Notes: generated from the letters alone by a model not told the origin. DNA of 64,000 nt from Tiliqua scincoides (GCF_035046505.1 NC_089822.1:108145307-108209306), one strand, 5' to 3'; shown: positions 48,001-62,100, counted from the first letter of the stretch. Numbers and translations are program-made.

Positions 48001-51000
48001 ATTTGTTCTGTTGCAGTGAAGTTTCGAATTGTCACCCTGGACTCCACATTTAAGGCCTCGTCTGATGAGGTAAGAAGCATGAATGGCAAAGACTGTGGGG
48101 AGAAGGTAAAATAAAGCAAGAGAGCAGAGCTGTATACTTGGCTGGAAGTTTCTTCCCCTGCTTCACCACATTATCACCTCACCTAAAGACAATAGAATTT
48201 GCAATACACAAAACTCTCACAGTGATGCTATTAATGAAAATCCACTTTGGAAGTAGATGACTTTCAGGAGAAAAGCAGAGGAGTTTGGGACATGGAGTGC
48301 TCTTCGGCTTTTGCTGTAAGAAGTCAGCTGCTGGGGTTTGGTTACCTGCATTTGTGTGTAACATATAATTAGGCCCTGATGCTGCTAAATTTCAAAATCC
48401 AGCAGGTTTGGGGAATTTGCTGATATTTATATTTCAGCAAATCCAACTCTTTCCTGCAAATTATCGTTTTGAGACTATAGCTTGCAGTAGTCAGCTGAAA
48501 AACGGGCTAATGATGTGCCCATACATACAAGCAACTACCCCGACAGCCTGATCCTGCTTCCACCTTTGCGGGGGGGGGGGGTATTTTCGGCTGCTGAAGG
48601 TCTCCTTGGGCTAAGGAGACATTTGTCTCTTTGTCCAGAGGTAAGCCCCTGCAGCCATTGTGGAGTAACTTGGACATGTGTCACTTCAAGGTCTGCTCTG
48701 CTCCATGAGGGCGAATCAGGCCCAGGAAGGGGCTCAGTATTCTGCGAGTGCTGCCACTGCCAATCCCGCCACCCTCCGAGGCCTGATCCACTCTCCTCCC
48801 TGCCTCCTCCACCGCTCTGTTCTGCCTACCCCGCCCTCTTCAATCCCCTGCACTGGCTCACCTCCTCTGGTGGACATCAGGCATCTGTTGGCATGTGGAG
48901 CTGGCCGCTTGCCACTTTCGGTGGCAGCCAGCTCATGCTCACTGGCGTAGTTGGGTTTGCAACTGCCATAAAGGAAGTTATGTGTTCTGCTGGTGTAATC
49001 TTTCAGTAGGAGTGGGCCATGAGATGAGTTAGTCTCAGCTGCTGCACCTCCCTGGATAGCTTGTTCCGTTCTCTCAAATTGTAAGGATGATTTTACCACA
49101 CGCTAGAATCAGATTTATGGGAGAATGTGAAGTGGCTGTCTACATGGGCTCAACCCATTGAGATGGAGTGCAGCAGATCTGCTATGCTAGATTCCCTGAA
49201 CACCAGGTTGCTTTTGGAGCAACTCAGAAAACTGGACATTTCATTGGCATGACACTTCGTTATGGCAACAGTGTGGGATGTACCTGTTCTGAAAGGCCCA
49301 GTGTCTTTGACCATGGGGGCTCTACCCACGTAGGGAGGGGCCCCATTTTACTCCAGATCTTAGGAATAAGGGAGCAGGATTGTAGAGTAACCTGATTCAA
49401 GTAGGAGGACAATAGCAGGGAAGGCAGTGCTTGCACTTTTCCTCACCTCCAGACTTGCCAAAACACCCCCTTCCAGATGACTATAAAGGTACTGACATTT
49501 AAATATCCCCCATTGCATCATTTGTTTATCCTTAATATCAGGAGTAAAATGTTGTTCCTGTGGAAAATATCAGTTCCTCTGGCCAAAGAGACATGACCTT
49601 TTCAAAATGTGATCCCCTTAAGAGGATAAAGATAATGGGGGGGGGGGGATGACTTAATGAGTGGCATTACTCCTGCTAGTGACTGAAGGGGTCTTTTCCT
49701 GTTTTGTTTTTCAGCACCAGCTGGTGGAACTGCAGGTCAGCACCCTTACATATACTTGAGTGTGACTTCCAGCATCTCTCAATAATACTCTTCAGATACA
49801 AGAGAAAGAACGAATGAGCTTTTTATATACCTATTGCTTGCGTGGCAGGGGGCTGCAAAGGGGGGGGTAAAGGCCTGCAGCGCTTCCATCTTAATTGCGA
49901 CAGTCTTGTAGCATCTGCAGTGTTCCTATGAGGCATGCACAGGAATGTGCTATAACAAGAAATATCTTTTCTTTCTAATTGGTGCAACCAGGATCCAGCA
50001 AGAAACCGAATTGCCCAGTGGCATAATGTGAAACCCGTTCAAGGAATTGCGCAACTGTCCTTCCAGCTGGCAGCTGAACCAATGCTGGGGTCCTACACAA
50101 TCAGTGTGGATAACATGAAAGGCTACACAAGCTTTGATGTGTCGGAATATGGTATGAATGGGGCAGAGAGCTCACTTGCTCAGAGGAAGTCCTTGTGTGA
50201 GGAGTAGGTCCGGCAACACCAAAGGGCTTTGCAGTTGGAGAAACTTGGTCTCCACTGTTTGTGGCTGGTCAGTAGTATGATGGGCAGCCCAGTCCTGAGC
50301 TGCCCAGCACCCAAGGCTGCAGAAGCACCAAAATGGCTGCCGCTGCGTTCAATGGATGCCAGGCAGCTGCTTGCAGCTCCCAGTGCCTCCTTGGGGGAAG
50401 GGGACATTTGTCCCCTTCCCTGGGTAAGAAAAGTTGCCCCACAATGGGGCTACTTGACTCTGCACCAGCTATTTAACTGGCACAAAGTAAGGGAGTTCCG
50501 TGTCGGGCTGGGAGGCCCGACGCAGGGCTCTGGATTCAACGTAGCACAGCCCCACCATAAGAACATAAGAACAGCCCCACTGGATCAGGCCATAGGTCCA
50601 TCTAGTCCAGCTTCCTATATCTCGCAGTGGCCCACCAAATGCCCCAGGGAGCACACCAGATAACAAGAGACCTGCATCCTGGTGCCCTCCCTTGCATTTG
50701 ACATAGCCCATTTCTAAAATCAGGATGTTGCACATACACATCATGGCTTGTATCCTGTAATGGATTTTTCCTCCAGAAAATTGTCCAATCCCCTTTTAAA
50801 GGCATCCAGGCCAGATGCCGTCACCACATCCTGTGGCAAGGAGTTCCACAGACTCAACACATGCTGGGTACAAAAATATTTTCTTTTGCCTGTCCTAGCT
50901 CTCCCAACATTCAATTTTGGTGGATGTTCCCTGGTTCTGGTGTTATGTGAGAGTGTAAAGAGCATCTCTCTCTATCCACTTTATCCTTCCCATGCATAAT

Positions 51001-54000
51001 TTTGTATGTCTCAATCATGTCCCCCCTCAGGCGCCTCTTTTCTAGGCTGAAGAGGCCCAAACACCATAGCCTTTCCTCATAAGGAAGGTACCCCAGCCCA
51101 GTAATCATTTTAGTCGCTCTCTTTTGCACCTTTTCCATTTCCACTATGTCTTTTTTGAGATGTGGCAACCAGAACTGGACGCAGTACTCCAGGTGTGGCT
51201 TTACCATCGATTTGTACAATGGCATTATAATATTAGCCGTTTTGTTCTCAATTCGTTTTCTAATGATCCCAAGCATAGAATTGGCCTTCTTCACTGCCGC
51301 CGCACATTGGGTCGACACTTTCATCGACCTGTTCACCACCACCCCAAGACCTCTCTCCTGATCTGTCATAGACAGCTCAGAACCCATCAGCCTATATGTA
51401 AAGTTTTGATTTTTTGCCCCAATGTGCATGACTTTACACTTACTTACATTGAAACGCACCTGCCATTTTACTGCCCATTCTACCAGTCTGGAGAGATCCT
51501 TCTGGAGCTCCTCACCATCACTTCTGGTCTTCACCACTCAGAAAAGTTTGGTGTCGTCTGCAAACTTAGCCACCTCACTGCTCAACCCTGTCTCCAGTTC
51601 ATTTATAAAGAGGTTGAAAAGCACCACCAGTGAGTTTAAAACGAGCCCTGCTATTTAACTTGTTCCATGAGGACTGGTCACTTTTTCTTTTCCTCTTCTC
51701 CAGTGCTTCCAAAATACGAAGTGACTCTGGTGGAGCCTCTTAAAGTCTTTTCAGGAGACAGCAGTTTCCCTCTGAAAGTTTGTGGCAGGTACGCATTCAA
51801 ATATCTATCATTTTGTTTTGATAGACAATGTTACACCAAATATATAGCGGTTTCCTAATAATTCCATTAACTTGCAGGAGCTAAGGCTTATTTTGACACA
51901 TTTCTGCAGTGTTGTGGGATGGTATTTGTTTTGATATGAATTGGGGCAATACTAAGTGGGGGAAATACTAAGTGGCCATACTAATCTTTTGCCCCTGCTA
52001 TGTCCTTGATTTGGGTTCTCTGATCCCTGGCTTTCTCAGGAGGAAGGCTCCTATTGGTGCCAATGCAATCTCTCCTCCCAGGGAAAATAGCAGTGATGGG
52101 TATGGGAATTGGGCATCCAGATCAAGGTTGGGTGGGAAAGGATTCAAGTTATCCATCTTCTTCTCCTTCCTGTGGAGGAAGTTATCCTTCCTCTGACCCC
52201 CACAGTCTCAATCCTGATCCCCCCTCCTCATGTGCAGTTGCTAGTATCGCGCAAAGCAGAACAAAGCCAAGCATATAATTAACATAACAGGCAGTTTGTC
52301 TGGTTTGTCCCTCAGTGACTGAAGCAAATGTCTCTGTTGAGACTGATAAGGGTAAAGGTGACGAACTGCAATCTGGAAAATCAGAGTGAAAGGAACACAG
52401 CTCCCCCCCCCCCATTATCCAGTATTTATGTTCACCTCTCAAAAATGTTCCTGATTAGAGCAGCAGGTTTTGTCTTCCGGTACTCTGAGCAGCTGCCCAT
52501 ATTGCCTTTTGAGCTGAGCTTACTCTAGCCCTGGGCTCATTTCTCCTCTCAAAATTCAACACTGTGGGATTTTCTCCATTGCTGGCAAAGACAGGCTACA
52601 GTTGTGTTTATTTCCATCATCTGAGGTTGTTGGGAAGATTAGAAGGCAGGTGTATTGTCACATGATTAAGAAGCAACAATTTGTAAATAAATGTCACAGA
52701 TCAACATTTTACGTGCCATGACCACAATATATAAATAAAGTATGGTACTGGGGATTCTGATGTTGATCCCACCCCCCCTCCAGTACCCTAACTGCCCACC
52801 CCACCCATGTCATCGCCCACTCCCCGCCACCATAACACCTTCCCAGCACTGTTCACTGTAACCAAATATTCTTAATAGAGAGTACAGAAAAAAAATTACC
52901 ATGAATACTGGCACTAGTGAAAGCTAAGAACCTCACAGGACTGGGACAGAATCTACTGGTATCTGAAGGGGTACACCAGATGCCTCCCCCTTTACCTGGT
53001 GGCGCTCTCGTTTAGTGGTCTTCAACCATTTCCATTCCCATAAGTTGCTGCAACCCCACAACTGAGACTTGGCCACCCCATTGGGGTCCCCAGCCCAAGG
53101 TTGAAGAACACTGTCATAGACGTCAGGCACTTTCAACTTCTCTTACCAGGAAAAGGGAATGAACTTTATAAATAAGATTTATTCCATCTGGAATAATAAT
53201 GTGCAGAAAGATCATGAGCAATAGTCGAGTGATGGGTTGTTTGTGAATAGAAGGAGACTAATAAAGATCTGTGGCATCCTAATTCTGGAGAAACCACTGA
53301 ATGGCAGAACATGACTATAGTGTGTGGGTGAGGTAATGTGGGTGCCATGGTAGGGCGCCAGCATCTTTTTCTGGGAGGACTGCTGTGCCTTTAGCAGCTA
53401 CATGAGAGGCAGACGTTCAGCAGGTAAAGCTTCTCCTGATATCTTTAATGTTCAAAAATGTTCCTGATTAGAGCAGCAGGTTTTGTCTTCCGCTACTCTG
53501 AGCAGCTGCCCATATTGCCTTTTGAGCTGAGCTTACTCTTGCCCTGGGCTCATTTCTCCTCTCAAAATTCAACACTGTGGGATTTTCTCCAATGCTGGCA
53601 TAGACAGGCTACAGTTGTGTTTCATTCCATCATCTGAGGTTGTTGGGAAGATTAGAATATGTTCTTCTTTAATTTGTGAAACTAAGCAGGGTCAGGCCTG
53701 GTTAGTACTTGGATGGGAGACCGCCTGGGAATACCGGGTGCTGTAGGCTTATACCATAGTCTTTCGAGACTGAAGGTTGCCAACCATGTGCTTATCGTGA
53801 AACTGTTAATGGCATGGGAAAAAACGCTGGTAATTCTATACTCATGAAAGAAGAGAAATAAAGAGTTATGGGTGGAGGCGCTGACTGCTTTATATCTACT
53901 CACTCTCCTTCCTAGGTATACATATGGCAAGCCTGTACAGGGTTTAGTGCAAGCAACCTTGTGCCAGAAAGCTTACACTTATTACTGGAGATTACCTGAT

Positions 54001-57000
54001 GAAACAGTACCGAAGCCTAGAGATATCTGCCGGAATTACACAGGCCAGGTAAGGATGAGCAAAAGAGTGGACCTGGCGGAGGAGTGGCTGGGAGAAGACG
54101 AGCTTCAGGGTGAGACAAAGGAAAGAAGAGCAGAAATAAACAAATCAAGTAGAAAGTAATAGTAGAATCATGACAGCTGGTGGGAAGGGTTCAATCCCCC
54201 CCCGAGCCATCCCCCCCCCCCCGCAACTACTATTTAGGAAACGAAATGCAGTGAATCCTGATTCCTCTGGCTGTCACGCACATGTCACTCTACCCTACCC
54301 CACTCTGATATCAGCAGGCATAGGGGAGCTTTTCTTCCCTGCCTGTTGTCGTGGCATTTCTGCATCGCACATTCCCCTGGGCTGTTGCCAGCAGATTAGG
54401 ATGCAGCCTCTGCAGGGGTTTCATACCACATAATGGCTTCTAACTGAAGCAGCACTGTGAATCCAGAGGCCAGGTCAATACAGCTGCTGGCAGTGGCACA
54501 ACCACTCTGCTGCCATCTCCATAGTGGCTAGAACTGAATTTGTGTGAAGCCCTTCCACACCAGACTGTTCACCCTGTGCTATGAAGCATAGAGCTAAAGT
54601 AAGAATGCAGATGACTCACAGTCACAGCACTGAACTTCCAGTATCAAACTAACTGAGTGGCAGGACTATAATAATTATTCTACTGAGTCGGATCAAGAGC
54701 CCATCTAGACCACCATCTGTCTTCCATGGAATGGAAAATGGAGCATGTTGAGTTCTCCCCTCACCCTTTCCACCAATGTTTGTGTAGACCTATTTCCATT
54801 GTTTCCCTACACCCCTGCCAACAGGGAAACACATCACAATATGGTATTAGTTCATGGCACAATATGGCTTCCTAAACATTAGGGGAGAAGGAGGGAAAAC
54901 TCAACACCTCCACACATTGGGTAGCAGTCTTATGTTGCGCACCACATCTAGCTCTGCCGGGAGCCAATTATTGGGACAAACATGACATTTTATATTCCCT
55001 CTGACTGTTTTCCAGACTGATAGGACTGGCTGCTTCTCTGCATCTGTGGAACTGTCCCAGTTCCGCCCTGAGAGCCATGATCACAGCCATAGCATTGGTG
55101 TGGTCGCTACCTTGGAAGAAGCTGGAACAGGTAAAGCCAGGTGTTTGCAGGAGACTGTGCTGGTTGTGTGGAGCTGTGAATGTGAGATGCAGAGGGAGGG
55201 GGTTTCTCCTGTAGAAAATGAAAGAGGAAGGCAATCCATCTCTGAACGAGCTCAGTAATCCTTGCGCTTTTATTATGATGAGGTGCTGGTCATTATGATT
55301 GGTGGATGAGGCCCTTTAAAAGCTAGGGAAATCTCTGGAAGTGTGCATATGTATGCAATAGGCCTCTATGTGATCTGAACAGAAACACATTGTCTTCAAC
55401 TATGAGGTCTTTGTCCATAGGGATAGAGTTTGAGCCACCCAGTGTCAGCGGTTAAAGACAGACTTTGTTCCAACTACAGAGCTTTATTTTTCTCTATAGG
55501 AGTGAATGGCAGTCTTTCTTTCTTAGAGATGGGCAAAAAAGAACATTTCTGGGCACACTATGGGAGCTCATCTGACCACCACCAACACTCCCGCAATGAA
55601 TCTAGAAATTGGGGCAGGGGGAGTGTTTGCTCCCTTTCAGCTGTGTTCTAGATTGCAGCCCGTTGTGTTATAGAACTGATAGAACTGAACTTACCCAGTC
55701 CCGTTGTGTTGCCCCAGTCACACAGCCCTGTGGCAGCCCTTCCTTGGATTCCCTTTCTTGATCACAGTAGAGCAGTGCTTCTCAATCTTTTTACTGCTGT
55801 GACCCACTTCATCGGCAGTGGCAGCTGCATAACGCTTTGCAGCTTTGCATTGTGCCCCAGGATGCTTTGCAGCTTCTGGCTAGTGCTGGCACATGACCAC
55901 TTTGTTGGCCATGTCACGCTCCAGAATGCTTTGCAGCTTCTGCATAGCACAGGTGTGTGGCCCACCAAAAATCGGGTTGTGACCCAGTGGTGGGTTGTGA
56001 GCCATAGTATGAGAACTACTGCAGTAGAGTATTATTCCAAGATTGTGGTTTGATGTTGTGAATGAGTATGGCTCAAGAGCCAGGCCCCAAAGCAATCTGT
56101 TGCCACTTTGCTTATCATGGACAAAAGAGGGTTAGCAAACATTAATGGCCCCAAAAGCTCCTTGAATGAGAGACTCCATCGGGGCCCCTCTGGACCCTGA
56201 AGTATATCTACCTGAGATGAAGGGTTAAGGGGTATCCTTCCCTCCTCTCCACCTCCTTTGGGAGTAACAGAAAACAGAAGCTGCATATGAGTTGACAGAT
56301 TCAGAAAGAGGCAGACTGAGACCCAGGATTTGATCTGGGATCAAAGAGGCTGGAATGGAAGTCAAGAGGAACACTGGCAACCAGCATGCTTTGAAGATTT
56401 CGGTGCTGATGTTGCTTGCAGGTAATACTTTGTCCCTGGTACTTCTCATCACTCAGGGATGTGGGATATGAGCACATTAGAGGATGGAAGCTTTGGGGCT
56501 GGTTTTTGATTCATTGATTGATTGATTGATTGATTGATTGATAATGTTGGCATATGTTGAGTGCCAGTGTCCCAAGGTTTCCATTGCCCAAGGATGAAAG
56601 ATTCATCATCTGTGGCTACTTCCTGTCTATATCCAAAGGTGTTTGTTTCTGGTAAAACAATATTACAGCCTAAGTCATACTGAACACAATGGGCTTACTC
56701 CTGAGTAAGGTAAATAACATTGTTTTCAAACATCTCTACCTATATCTCCTGGCATTAGGAAGTAGCCCAGTGACCATGGGATAGAGTACTCTGTGCAAAT
56801 GCCCCAGGGGCCTGCTCTACCACCCAAAGATAAGTCTTACTTGTGAGGTGTGCATGTGAACACCATCTGCCAATGGCCTTTTACTGTATTGCAAAATGAA
56901 GCGCTTGCCTTTTTCATTAGGATGTACAATATGCCATCTGTAGTTCTGGGGAAGATGTCAGGACACCTGGTTTAAACAGATTTCCTGTGTCCCTTCTACA

Positions 57001-59121
57001 GGAGTGGAAGCAAATGTGACTCGGCAGATGTATATATCTGATGAAGCAGGATCCATGAACTTTGTGGACTCAGTAAATTTCTACCATCCAGGATACACTT
57101 TCAGAGGAAAGGTAATTCTGTGTAGGATCAGTTGCGGACTTGGTCCTGTGCTGCTTGGGTGCACAGGACTGCAAAATGCCCCCCAAGAGGAGACTTACCT
57201 CCGCTATGGAGCCTCACGTGACGTCCACTGGCTCTCCAAAAGTCTTTTGAGGCCTCTGGGGCGCTGTTAAACAGTACTTCTGGTTTTCAGATGAAAACAG
57301 TATTTTCTAGTTTTAACGGCCCCCTGGAAGCCTCAGAAGGCTTTTGGAGGGTCAGCAGATGCTGCATGGGGCCTCCCCAGGCCTTGGAAGGGCTCCGGGG
57401 GGCAGGCGGAGGTAGCAGCATTGGCGCAGCTGGTGCAGCAGTGCCACCCCCACAGGCAATGGTGGCAAGGGCGTTTGCCTCCCCCAACCCCTGCTGTATA
57501 GGATTACTGTCTTTTTATTGCTGGTACATCTGTTCATAATGTTTCACTTTTGTGTTTGGTCTAATGTGTGCCATTTGATCTTAGTTTATTGGTGTTTTAT
57601 AGTTTGTGATTTGTTAGCTGCCTTGAGTGCCTTCAATTTGGAGGCAGAAAAGCAGGACGTAAGGAATTGTATAATAAATAAATACAATATTTTGGGGTGT
57701 GTCCTCTTCTATACTTTTCACTATAATGTTAGAAATGTACTTAAAGGCAAAAATGACTGCAAACAGCTTCAAAATCCCTCCTTTCTCTTTTTGTTTTTTT
57801 TTGGAGTTGGGAATTGTGTGAATAAACCTCAGCTTGTCCTGTATTTCTCCCCTCGCAGCTCAAAGCCCTGGAAAAAGATGGATCTGTCCTGAAGAACCAC
57901 CAGGTGTACTTGGTCATTAATGTTAATAATACTCAGACCAACCAAAGCCTCACTACTGACAGCAGTGGTGTGGCTACTTTCAGTTTGGACACCACTGCTT
58001 GGAACGGAAAAGGGGTCTCTCTGGAGGTGAGGCTGTTTTTCTGTGCACATTGTGTGTGGTAAGAAATAAAGGCATGTTCCCGGAGCATGTTTTGGACTGT
58101 AGCAAGATTCTAAAGAAGTTCACTCCAGACTTCCTTCACCTATTTCTCAACCAGGACCACTGTAGCTTTTAGGGGGTTGTCAGCAAGGTGATCTCTGGCG
58201 GGTCCCCTCCTGCCTTGGTAGTGATGGTATTTTTCAGGGGCAAAGGGAACATGGTGGGCAGGGATTGCTAGCTACAGCACCTTGCTCCTGTTGGTCTACC
58301 AAGAATGAAAGAACCCACACCTGCTGCCACAATAAGGATAGGGAGGGAGATAGGGATAGGGAGAAAGGCTCAAGAATTGTTCTAGCTCCCAGGACTGCAT
58401 CTTTGCAATCAAGCCTAAGGGATATCCAATATATATGAATATCAAAAGCTATCTTTTATTTGCTCAGACCTAGCTGATCCATTTAGCTCAGCATTGTTGA
58501 CCCTGACAGACAGTGACTTTCCAGGGTTTCAAACAAGGGCTCTAACAACTCTTTCCCAGCCTGCCTGAAGGTGCCAGTGATTGACGTTGCAATCCTATAC
58601 ACACTTACCTGGGGGTAAGAGTCAGACAGTTATCTGTTACCCAGCATATGCCTGATCTTGTCTGATCTCGGAAGCTAAGCAGGGTCAGGCCTGGTTAGTA
58701 CTTAGATGGGAAACTGCCAGGGAATACCGGGTGCTGTAGGTTTATACCATAGTCTTTCGAGACTGAAGGTTGCCAACCAAGAGTCAGACCCATTATTCTC
58801 AGTGGAGTCGACTTCTGAGCAGGCATGGATAGGATTGCACTGTGAATCTGGGATCTCCTACAAGAGAGGATTGTGCTCTGTCACCAAGCCTCAGCCCCAC
58901 GAGGCTGTGATGGGCAGATGGCTGTTTGTACGCCTCTTCTCCACAAAAATTTCCAATAATCCCCAGAGATGAGCTTATGAGAAGAGTAATTGTGCAGTTC
59001 ACATTACAGGGACATAAGAAGTAGGAAGGGAAGCATTAAGCAGCATGGTGGAGAAAGGAAAAAATGTAGGAAAAAGAGCAGGTTCAGATACAAACCAAGT
59101 GTGAGGCTTGGTTTGCCTTCA

Positions 59122-59185
<64 letters not shown>

Positions 59186-62100
59186 ATTCTGTTAATGCGG
59201 CTGCTAATGTGGAAAAGAAAGCAGAGGAGAGGCATTTGCATTACAAATGAACATTCTCACCTGTATCAGTTTTATACTCTCTCTACAGAGCAAATCTGGA
59301 TATTATAGGCCTCCTGTATGCAGTGGCCTCAGCCCACATATGAGCAGTTTTGCTTTTTTACCCAGCAGGTGGCAGTGTTGTCACAAATACTCTGAGCAAA
59401 CGGGTTGCAAAAAAAAAAAAAAAGCACTGGAAAATCTTGGTGTTGTTAAGGACCAATTTTTACACCGCCTTTCCTCCAAAGAGCTCAGGGTGGTGTACAC
59501 AGCTGCGTCACTCCTTTTTTTCTCACAACAACCCTGTGAGGTAGGTGAGGCTGAGAGAAAGTGACTGGCCCAAGGTCACCCAGGAAGCTTGTGACTGAGC
59601 GGGGAGTTGAACTTGGATCTTCCAGGTCTGAGTCCACCTCCCAAAGCACTACACCACTCTGGCTTAAGTCAGTCTTCACATTGAAGAAATGTTCAGTACA
59701 GGTTGTTGATCACACTGTGCAACTCAAAAAATGTCAGTCAAATCTGTAATGTTTCTTATACGATTCAGAGGTGCTGATTTAGTGACTGATTCAGTAGCCA
59801 TCTGCAGTTTTGTTTTTTTTAAATGTATTTAATATGAAAGTTTAACATTTTTAAATGTGTTTTTTAATGTGATTAATCAGGAGTGCCATTTTAGTTTATC
59901 ACAAGTTTTGTAATTGATGAATCTAATCAGTGAATAGGCTAAAGGTTGCAGCACTCATTCTAATTCAGGCAATTAAGTAATTGTGCATATTTCTTTCCCA
60001 GGGAAGGCTCAGTCTTCAGGATCCAGTGTATGTGCCAGGGAAGGTCAATCAGTACTACCAGAATGCTTACCTCTACCTTCAGCCTTACTACACCACCACC
60101 AAAAGCTATGTGAAAATTGAACAATTGCAGGGAGTGCTACCTTGTGAGCAGAAGCAGGAAGTTAGGGTGGATTACAGCATCGATGACAGTGATCTAGGAG
60201 AAAGCACCAAAGTGGAAGGAGTCATCTTTTCCTATTATGTGAGCACTCTGGGCAGGGCAGATATTGGGGATGGGGCATGCCAGAGATGGTGGAATAAGGA
60301 ACCACACAGCCTAAGAGAGAGGCCAGTTCCCTTCTCATCCTGTGTGGTTCTGTTTTGGAGTACAGTTCAGAAGTATTCTCCTGCCCAAGCTCCCTTACTT
60401 CACCAGAGCAGCATTCCCTTCCATTTGTCCTTCCTCCTGCATCCTCCCAGAACACGTTCACGCAGAACACTAAATATTCACGCAGAACACTAAATATTCA
60501 CGCAGAACACTAAAGGCCACATTTGGTCCTTGTGTTCATGACATCTGTGAATGTGAGATGAAATGGGGAAGAGCAATCACATGTACCTTCAAGCTAACAC
60601 AGCCCCTTCTACCACTTGTAACATCTAAAAGATGGAAATCTAACAGTTTGAATATTCAGTGGTGCTTGTAGGTATGTATCTTCATACATTAGACTCGTGC
60701 TATGTCCTACGAACATACAGAAGTCTCCAATCTTTTCCAGTTCCAGAACCCAAAATTATGAAGCCCTAATACATAAGATACTGTCTGATACTAAATCAGA
60801 CATTTGGTCCATATTGTCAATACAGACCTGGCAGCAGCTCTCCATGGTTTTAGACAGAAGTTTTCTTCTACCCTTTGTGGATATATCAGGGATTGAACTT
60901 GGTCTGTTCTGCAATCAAGGCAGGTGCTCTCGCGCTGAGCTACAGCCCTTCTCAAATTAGTTTTCTGGAATGGGTCTTGCTTTCTTCTTGTAATACTGTT
61001 TATCCGTTTAACATTTATCCTTTGCTGTCATTCCCAGAGAAGGATATGCTGTCTCTTTCAGTGCCAAGGATGGCAAATGCAAATATTTTTCCCATCAAGA
61101 CCAAGGTTATTTCCCTTTGCAGAACCAGAACCCTAAGTAGGCTCTAGTTCTGCTATTCCACTTTCCACTATTGCTGTTCCACTATTTCACTTTTCACTGA
61201 CTGTATCTGGTGGATATGGCTTTCTGCTCAGGCATGTCCTGGGATAGATCAATATTTCTATGCATTTGGTTCAGTTCTCACACTTCATCCACCTTTTCAG
61301 TAGAATCCATGAACTTATCATGCTTCCATTTGCACACCCACACACACACCAGAAGCCTTTGAAAAGGAAGTGCCAGCAGAAAAGAGCTGTGGTTTATACT
61401 TAAAAACACAAGCATGCAACTTAAAAAAAAATCCCCTCAATCTGTGATGAAAGAGGCCACTGAATTCTGGCAAAAGCCTTGTGAACAAACATGTCAGGAA
61501 ATGGTGCCTATGAAAGAGATGGGAGGAATAAAACTGTGAAAGAGGAGGAGGTGGTCGAGCTGGGAAATATAATGGGATGATTGTCGTGTTTGGGGAATGC
61601 AAATATGGAGGTGGGGCTTGGAGGCATTCCCTGGGTGGGAGGATAGGGTGCCCACACTTGGGTTGTGCATCCACGTCAATTTTGGGTGAAGAAAACCCTT
61701 TAAATGGTTTTTATAGAGGATTCTGCTGCATTTGAGAAAGATATACCCCTACAGAGAATGACAACATTTGCATAGTGCGTACTGCTCATCATGCAGTAGA
61801 TCTGTATCTACTGCACAGATCTGTATCTGCCCCACATTTCCCTGCTCTCTCTCCTCCCTCCAAGTCCCTGTGCTTTGAGTCCTCAGGAAAAAATTTAGTC
61901 CAGGGTTGAGTGGGATTCAGGGATAGGACTGACTCAAGACATTTTGGTGCCTGAGGTAGAAAGTCAAAATGGCACCCCCACTCCTGTTTACCTGTCCTTC
62001 AGCAGCAACCATTCACTTCAGGGGAGACACGTGTCAGAGAACTTCCTGGTGAACTGTGCCCCATTGATCAGATACATCATTCTCCCAGTCTGCCGCCTTT

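Larger units (their letters stand above)
58027..60001 (+). other. Intron 11 of the A2ML1-like gene
   Basis: It carries a mini-MITE split by a 5S SINE, a CT/CA microsatellite, and a MIR-type SINE near its end. No other gene was recognised. Confidence 0.7.

Noticed and set aside
59108-59308. Serine/leucine/histidine/threonine repeat protein
   Set aside because: A direct translation of the (CT)n(CA)n microsatellite.
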